Part shown: positions 57,555 through 64,000 of the stretch, in pieces
How positions within the stretch are numbered: the stretch's first letter is position 1
Layout of the letters: the number at the start of each line of letters is the position of its first letter
Source of the DNA: Sinotaia quadrata
Lineage: Eukaryota > Mollusca > Gastropoda > Architaenioglossa > Viviparidae
Assembly: GCA_028829895.1 (NCBI GenBank)
Contig: CM054179.1
Coordinates: 33,769,117 to 33,833,116, forward strand
DNA length: 64,000 nucleotides
Reading direction: 5' to 3'
Program-made: the position numbers and the translations under genes
Notes under the pieces: model-generated
The model's input: only the letters and a program-made list of their open reading frames with translations
Told to the model about the DNA's origin: nothing
The model's database searches: none

Positions 57555-57601
57555 ACTCACATGCGCACACGCACACGCACGCACACACGCACACGCACGC
57601 A

Positions 57602-57653
<52 letters not shown>
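57555..57653. repeat. (CA)n microsatellite with CG-rich left half
   Basis: GCACACGCACGC-type units pass into more than 20 pure CA units. Confidence 0.95.
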
Positions 57654-57657
<4 letters not shown>

Positions 57658-58065
57658 TAAAGGTTAAGACATCCAAGGGAAAAAACATTGGTTTATAACC
57701 CGACAATAGCTCTCAATTCATATCCGGTGAGTGGATGGGTGGTGGCAGGCTGCCAGCATCGGTTAGATGAGTGGGGGAGAGAGGAATAAATAAATTGAGG
57801 CGCCATTGCGAGCTGTGTGTCCGAGATATCCAGTGCAAGACATCTAAAGAATAATAAGATCAAGGTTATAATCCATCTCAAAACTATGCCCCATAAAGGC
57901 ATTTATTGTCTGAGAACCTCCTGTAGTATTTAGCATTTCCACTTTAGTGGAAGATTCTTTGCAAAATGCAGGGGTCGACAGCACTAGTTTGCTCTGGCAA
58001 AAGGGCCTGGATAATTATTTGACTAAAGTCATGATACATTATTGCATGCTATTAACAAAAATACC

Positions 58066-58255
58066 AAATGAAATGAGTGTAGAGTATTAACATAATAAAC
58101 TTTCAAACAACAGAAATGAAATGAGTGTAGAGTATTAACATAATAAACTTTCAAACAACAGAAATGAAATGAGTGTAGAGTATTAACATAATAAACTTTC
58201 AAACAACAGAAATGAAATGAGTGTAGAGTATTAACATAATAAACTTACAAACAGA
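58066..58255. repeat. 48-bp tandem repeat, four copies
   Basis: The unit runs AAATGAGTGTAGAGTATTAA, CATAATAAACTTTCAAACAA, CAGAAATG. The copies are nearly identical, so the array is young. Confidence 0.95.
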
Positions 58256-58559
58256 AAAAGAAGTTTCATGCACAATGACATAATGATGCATCGACTAAAG
58301 CCGGTTAATAATTCACAACCAGTAAAATGCAGCTAAAGAAATACTGTGCACCATACGAGCGACAATTCTCTTTTTTATTTCCAAGGTTAAAGGTAATACT
58401 TTAGAATGTGGAATCAAACTCTTCAAACACTCATTTGTTATTAAAACAATTCCATAATTGGATATTTGAACCTCATCTTTCTATAAGTATAAATAGATAC
58501 TAGACAAAATAAATAAAAAAAGATTGAGGAAGACATATGAATTCGAAGAAATGTATCAT

Positions 58560-59300
58560 GTTTATTTGAGTTTGATATATATGTTTATTATGTTTGTTGT
58601 TGATGACTTCAATATCAAGTTTTTGTGTGCTTGATATCTTTGTATGACATATGTAAGTGTCTGATGTATGTCATATTGCTTATGTCTGATGTCGATGTGT
58701 CGTTGTATGTCATATTGCTTATGTCTCTTGTCTTCATATATCATATATGTGTACTTTATATCTTGTTGGCTTGCAATATGTGTGTAGATTGTATTAGGAC
58801 TTGGCGGCTTTGTATGTACGCTTGTGTTTAATGACTGTATATTGTGTTGTTTATGTTGGGTGTTTTTGTACATTGTGTTGCTTTGTATATGATGATGTTT
58901 GCGTCTTTGTATATTGTATTTGAGGGTATTTTAGTTTTGTTTATGACATGTTTATGTTTGTTTGCTGTCTGTGGATAAAGTTCATTAATATACCATATCT
59001 TTGTTTATATTGTTCTTTTATGCCTAATGGTCTTTGTATGCATGTATCATGTATGTTTGTGTTTGATATCTTTGTTTATTGTGTTTGATGTCTTTATCTC
59101 TTCTGATGTTTATTGGTTTTTGATATTTTGATATTTTTTCATATAACATGATGTTTTATATAATATTTTATATAATTCGATGTTTTGCATAACATATTTG
59201 TTTGTGCTCGCTGTTACTGTCATATTTGTAGGTTTGATGTGTTTATACAATGTTTGTGAGTTCAATATCTTTGTATATCATGTAAGAACACGAGATATGT
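58560..59300. repeat. Long degenerate TTTGTAT/GATGT-rich repeat
   Basis: Motifs such as GATATCTTTGTAT, GTCATATTGCTTATGTCT (twice, 58668 and 58709) and TTTGATATCTTTGT recur irregularly over 740 bp, giving strong strand asymmetry (G/T on the plus strand). Confidence 0.7.
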
Positions 59301-59367
59301 TTAATGATAATTAATGTGATGCGAGTAATAGATTTCTTTATGAACAGAATTTGACTGAGTAGATCAT

Positions 59368-59477
59368 TTATTGCGCTATATTGAAACTGAAAGAGTTTTG
59401 TTTTGAGACCCAATTCATGAGGACTTCAAAGGGAACGGACAATGCTCTTTCTTGGATAGGCTGACGAAAGCGATTTT
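59368..59477 (-). CDS. Orphan terminal exon, unidentified gene
   Basis: After TTTGTATTTTCAG, two bases and 35 codons run to TAA: NRFRQPIQERALSVPFEVLM, then NWVSKQNSFSFNIAQ. The stop overlaps AATAAA, a possible polyadenylation signal. The composition is protein-like. It could be the last exon of the gene that includes the 62.0-kb exon. Function is unknown. Confidence 0.4.
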
Positions 59478-60574
59478 CTGAAAATACAAAGAAACAAATA
59501 TACAGCAGAATTTACAGGATAAAATACGCACAAAATGGAAACATTAAAAATACATCAAATAATAAAAATAGATGTAACAATCTTCTGTGAACCTCCTTGA
59601 AACCAAATAAACGAAAGGACTGTAATAATATAAAAATATTTAGTAATATTTTGCTATTAATAGTGATTTCCATATTTAATGACAAGAACGCTGCATTGAG
59701 TACGTGTGCGTTCGCCAATTTTAATATTGCTTTATTAAGTGGGATCCGGCATTTCCAGAGGATTGTTTCTGGGTATGCAGAAGTTTAGTCTGTGAAACTA
59801 TTATTGTCTGGAATAAAGCCTGGCATTTTCGGAAGTGAATGAAAGGAAGGGCCCTATGAGTGGGGCGAGAAGTGTGGAAGGTATGAAAGCTGGGTGACCT
59901 ACTGATCAGCAATTTGATTATAAATTCGTGGGCAGAACATAAACTGAAACAGGAGACAAGAAACGGTCAGTAATGTTGTAGGGTAGCTACTTGGAAGCGG
60001 CAAACACTAGGTAGACAGAAGTCAAAGGTGAACATAGCAGTATATCTCAGTAGTCTGCGAAACTTTTAAAGTAAAGTTAGCTATGGACTGGATGACATTA
60101 CAACAGTCACTTAGATGGAAGCATAACATCACTCCCAATTTTAAGACTAATGTCGCTGTGGACCGAATGTCGTATTTATAGCAATAGCATTTCTTTGTTG
60201 TGGTGGTGACACAAGCGAATTCTGTGTTACAAATATTTTAGACTGTATATTTCTTAGAGATGTAATATTATTATTTGGTATAGTAAATGTTACGAGTGAT
60301 TAGGAGAATACAAGTTTATTACCTGTGTAAGAAAATGCGGACAATAAACTCAATAAATTACATGTAGAGAGAATAAAAAGCAACTAAATACATTGCACGT
60401 GGAGAGAATGCAGACAATATAATTATGCTCGAGAGAAAAAGTAAGTGGATTAAATAATATTCCAGATCACTGATAGATGTGTATACTTGTTTTCTCAGCA
60501 TATCGTCACTGACGAAAAGTGCCAGAGACTATCACTGACAAGGCAATTAGACGCTGTAGTTTAGAATCTAATTC

Positions 60575-60800
60575 CTAATTATGACAATTTAGTTCACGAA
60601 TATATCCTTTTGTTTCATTCCTTTCATATTCACAGCCTCATCATCAATATGGACATTCTGTTTCATTCCTCTTATAGTCACAGCCTCATGTTTATGAATA
60701 TGGTCATTTTGTTTCACTCTTTTTTTTTTTTTAGTGACAGCCTCGTGTTCAAGAATACAGTCATTTTCATTTTTCACTTTTCTTAATGGTTGCAAAATTC
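60575..60800. repeat. Minisatellite, about 50-bp unit, degenerate
   Basis: Units carry TTGTTTCATTCCTTTCATA, TCACAGCCTCATG and GAATATGGTCATT; three to four copies with a T-run expansion in one. Confidence 0.75.
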
Positions 60801-60999
60801 CAAGTTCTAAATTAATTCAGTAGCTGAAGTCCAGGCTCTGGACTCGTACGTCATCACCGATCAAGACACATTCAGTCGATTTTACTAGTTGCATTATATT
60901 TTAACATACCCATTCTCAGACTAGGGACTGTAACATGTTTATACAACTTTCAAAACGTGTCTATTTACTAATTATAGATGACCTAACAAAACCCCATTT

Positions 61000-61640
61000 A
61001 TCCTCTGATGGTTATAGAACTCCACGTTCTTTGGCAACAGTGTATCTAACTCATTTACCTGTGTTGCTTATAGAGCACCATGTTCACCAATGCATCCATC
61101 TTAATACTTTAGTATAATGGAGACAGAAGCTTCATTGAAGGAAACCGACTTCTCTGTCCAGATACCTAATGGTAACAACTCCATTTTCAAGAATATTGCT
61201 ATCATAATTCATTGTCTAATGCTGACATAGCTGCATTTTCAAGAAACGGCCATCATAATGCATTGTCTAATGGTTGTCCAGAGTTCATTGTCAAGATCAT
61301 AATGTATTGCCTAATGGTGACAGAGTTCATTGTCAAGATCATAATGTATTGCCTAATGATGACAGAGTTCATTGTCAAGATCATAATGCATTGCCTAATG
61401 GTGACAGAGTTCATTGTCAAGAGCATGGCCATCATAATTCATTGCCAAATGGTGATAGAGTTCCATGTTCATAAATACAATAGCTCTAATTCATTGCACA
61501 AAATATGTATGGGAAGAGCCATCTTATTTATTTCCTTAATAATGATAAAGTTCCTGTTCATAACTACAAGCATTTCATTCATTCTCCTGTTCGCCGTGAA
61601 GAATCTGTATTCCTGAATAGTGATAAAACTCCATGTTCTT
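61000..61640. repeat. 45-bp minisatellite with degenerate edges
   Basis: The core (about 61255-61430) repeats TGACAGAGTTCATTGTCAAG and ATCATAATGTATTGCCTAAT. Outer copies decay to GATAGAGTTCCATGTTC-type units. ORFs of up to 134 codons here are repeat artefacts. Confidence 0.9.
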
Positions 61641-61969
61641 GACTATAAATTGCGTGTTCCATGGAAAACCTTTTGTCAGTTTTATTTATTGATACAACTG
61701 ATTATAGTAAAATCATTTATCTCAAACAAACTAACTAATAAATGACAAAAATTAACTGTAATACTGACAAACCAACATTGAATTCCTGTAGCATGATTCC
61801 ACTTTTCTGATTAATTATTTGTATCCGTTTCACCATTAATAATAAATGACTTAATAATACTTGATTTTGTTGCAATGTCAAGATGAAAGAAAAGAAGGTC
61901 AAGTGGTAATAAAATAAGAAGTCAGCATCACAATGTCATAAAAATAAAAATAAAAAATTTAATACTTAC

Positions 61970-62029
61970 CATAAAACTCTGTCACCAAGCTTTCGACCAA
62001 ACAACTTCATGAAAATATAGTCATCAAAA
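61970..62029 (-). CDS. Orphan internal exon, unidentified gene
   Basis: Acceptor TGTTATTTACAG and consensus donor GTAAGT bound 60 nt. The other two frames contain stops; the open one reads FDDYIFMKLFGRKLGDRVL with one leading and two trailing bases. This is protein-like and unlike nearby repeats. I do not recognise the protein. It may belong with the terminal exon at 59.4 kb, but the phases do not allow a direct join, so at least one exon between them would be needed. Confidence 0.5.
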
Positions 62030-62303
62030 CTGTAAATAACAGCATAAACACAATAATTATAATTGTATGTTTTGTTCAAATTCCTTAAAAAAACACACAC
62101 CAAAACTTCCAATATAAACACAGTATACTCATGTACAATACTGTGTCAAAGTACAAGCTTTTTTTCACTGTATATTGTTTGATGCACTTTTCAATTGCAG
62201 TAGATGGCTATATATTTAGAACATGAATTGTTTATGTCTTGTATTTGTGTATTTTTATGTGAGAACTGTTTTTATTATCTTTGTGTATTTTATAATTTAT
62301 ATT

Positions 62304-62305
<2 letters not shown>

Positions 62306-62337
<32 letters not shown>
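62306..62337. repeat. (GT)n microsatellite
   Basis: About 15 GT units. Confidence 0.95.
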
Positions 62338-62341
<4 letters not shown>

Positions 62342-62639
62342 GTTTTCCCATAGTGCACCAATAAGACTTAAAAAAAAATTTGACCTTATCTTTTAAATTA
62401 TTATTAGTAAAGAGTTATGTTCAAAGATTATTTAGTGTAGTTTCGTTATATAGTAAAGTTATCACATAACTCTTACGAATTTAGAAATAATTTACATATA
62501 AAAAAATGTGAGTAAACATAAAATGCAAGTAGCAATGGTTTTTAGCTATCATTAATTTCCGAATACAAGGGGTTCTCTTCACAGCTCATGTTTCATAGTG
62601 TAACAGAGTAAATGTGCATCTCCCTTTTAAAAATTTAAT

Positions 62640-64000
62640 TATTATATTATTTGCTAAATTGTCAGAGTAACCCGATCTTGGGCACTCTTTAGGGTGTTAT
62701 TTTTGAAAGTGTCTGAGTTGAAGTAAACAATTGGAGGCAAGAATATTCTAGATTGCTGATGTAATGCAAACTTAGTGAGTAGTTTTCCATTATCCAATGA
62801 TTATTATTTACGAGAATGAGACCAACCAGTGGGCTGTGATTAAAAAAATTACTTGCTGTAGAAAATTCCGTTCTCTGATCATTTTGAATTTGAATGGCAA
62901 AGGAGAAAATCTGGCTTTGAAAGGCAGTCATTAGCTTGATGGTGAGTTAAAACTGACTGATTAAGAGAGAATGGACTTAGGAATATTTTATGCATTTACT
63001 ATTGATATGTTATACTTGTGTTTATGTAGAGATGTTCTATGTGAGTTGACTTTTATTCTACAAATGTTTAAACTAAGCTGCAAACATGTAGTGTGCTAAC
63101 ACTTGACATTTTGACATGCTGCATTTATTTTACCAAGTGTGTATTGGGCTAATAAATACTGTTGCAGGAAATTGTAAGTTGAGAATGGGATGTAAGATAG
63201 AATGGAGTTATATTGTGATAAACGGAAAACTTAGGTTTGCTCTTTAATTATATTTTGAAGTGAGCAAGTAACCTTTTCACTTGCACTTTCAAGTTTCCAG
63301 TTATCCTTTACAAGTTCACTATACACTTTGATGCTTATGCTGAAATCAGGAAAATTTTAGTATATTGAAATTACCAGAATTACTGTAATCATTGTGTTCT
63401 GCTTGAAAGAACTGATATGGTGAGGAGAGTGCTAAGTTCATTTGATAATATAACAGTGAATTAGTGTTTTCCACATGTGTGGTGGGAGATACGTATTGAC
63501 AAGGACATTGTGACGTTGCAAAAGTGAAGGCTGTAGAAGTAACATTTAATCCAAGTCATGTAAAAAAAATACTTTAAATTACTTACCTCTAATAACTCAA
63601 TCTCTATTCTCTGATAGGATTAAACTGCAATTTGTATTGACTCTATTGTTGAATTGTAATTATATTTTTATATATAAGACTGTGAAACATAGCCATTATC
63701 TGAATGTGAGTTCATGGAATATTGATGTCAAGTAATCTATTTCATTGTAATTGTCATATGTATATTTCATTGTTCATTTAATAAATTTATTGCCCTTCTT
63801 ATGCATATTGATAATTTTTTAATAGTTGGAGATGAAAGTGGGTAAATGGGGACTCGCTAAATATAGATTAAAATCGGATTTGTCTTCTCCTTTAGTAAGA
63901 AGTTTTCCACCTAAGGAAATATTATGTGACTGTAAATGTTGTTTATGTTGTGGAAGAGAGAAAACGTTTACAGCGACCGCATATCCGCCAAGTGATAGAC
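62640..64000 (+). repeat. Dispersed retroelement-like repeat, copy D (runs off the window)
   Basis: This is the least deleted copy. Its left part matches 13490-13890; its middle (AATAAATTTATTG, then ATGGGGACTCGC) matches 18.97-19.05 kb; and its right end (ATGTTGTGGAAGAGAGAAAA, CGTTTACAGCG, TCCGCCAAGTGA) matches 13.92 and 54.83 kb. No open reading frame is preserved. Confidence 0.7.

Noticed and set aside
61212..61616. 134-codon ORF with repeated EFIVKIIM units
   Set aside because: A by-product of the 45-bp minisatellite; other frames and the opposite strand are open too.
1..64000. CRISPR arrays, tRNA or rRNA genes, prokaryotic operons
   Set aside because: The tandem arrays lack the spacer/repeat pattern of CRISPR. 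No cloverleaf with A/B boxes or rRNA core motif was noticed by eye; a tRNA scan was not possible.

Overview
The window is eukaryotic nuclear DNA from an animal. It is AT-rich, protein-coding sequence is split into short exons with GT/AG-type borders, introns run to several kilobases, and dinucleotide microsatellites, minisatellites and decayed DNA transposons are abundant. An invertebrate, perhaps a mollusc or other lophotrochozoan, fits the texture (long CA/GT arrays, hAT, mariner, pogo and Helitron debris), but that placement is inference. I see no operons, bacterial genes, CRISPR arrays, rRNA or tRNA genes.

The main gene is a complete minus-strand orthologue of UBXN4 (erasin/UBXD2), the ER-anchored p97/VCP cofactor of ER-associated degradation. 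I reconstructed 12 coding exons from 50839 down to 17049, giving a predicted 472-residue protein. All splice phases agree. In order it has a thioredoxin-like N-terminal domain, a Ser/Thr-rich linker, a charged helical region, a UBX domain with the FPR p97-binding motif, a hydrophobic ER-hairpin segment and a conserved C-terminal tail. Its splicing is unusual: intron 1 has a GC donor, exon 3 is only 29 nt, and intron 3 has textbook U12-type (minor spliceosome) donor and branch-point sequences. ETS-like sites lie just upstream of the start codon.

Downstream of UBXN4 on the same strand (about 12.4 to 4.7 kb) four or five in-phase exons mark a second gene that I cannot name. It probably continues past the last exon found. 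Upstream, two isolated minus-strand exons (59.4 kb, terminal, and 62.0 kb, internal) suggest a third gene, also unidentified.

Most of the rest is repeats. From left to right these are: a 224-bp mariner-like MITE (0.4 kb); a 686-bp TA-flanked element with palindromic ends (3.8 kb); minisatellites at 6.3, 6.7, 9.5 and 10.1 kb; members of a dispersed retroelement-like family at 13.5, 18-19, 54-55 and 62.6-64 kb; a pogo/Tigger remnant (20.1-20.8 kb); a 1,276-bp hAT-like element with an 8-bp target duplication (27.9 kb); decayed hAT-like transposases at 33.5-34.2, 35.0-35.5 and 36.3-36.7 kb; and Helitron/Pif1-type helicase fragments at 39.6-42.0 kb, one split by a 1.36-kb terminal-inverted-repeat element. 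Further minisatellites lie between 56 and 61.7 kb. A 157-bp stretch is present twice, almost identically, on either side of the UBXN4 promoter.

I found no convincing new multi-gene system. The points most worth following up are the U12 intron, the unnamed downstream gene, the nested element with its small ORF, and the recent 157-bp duplication.
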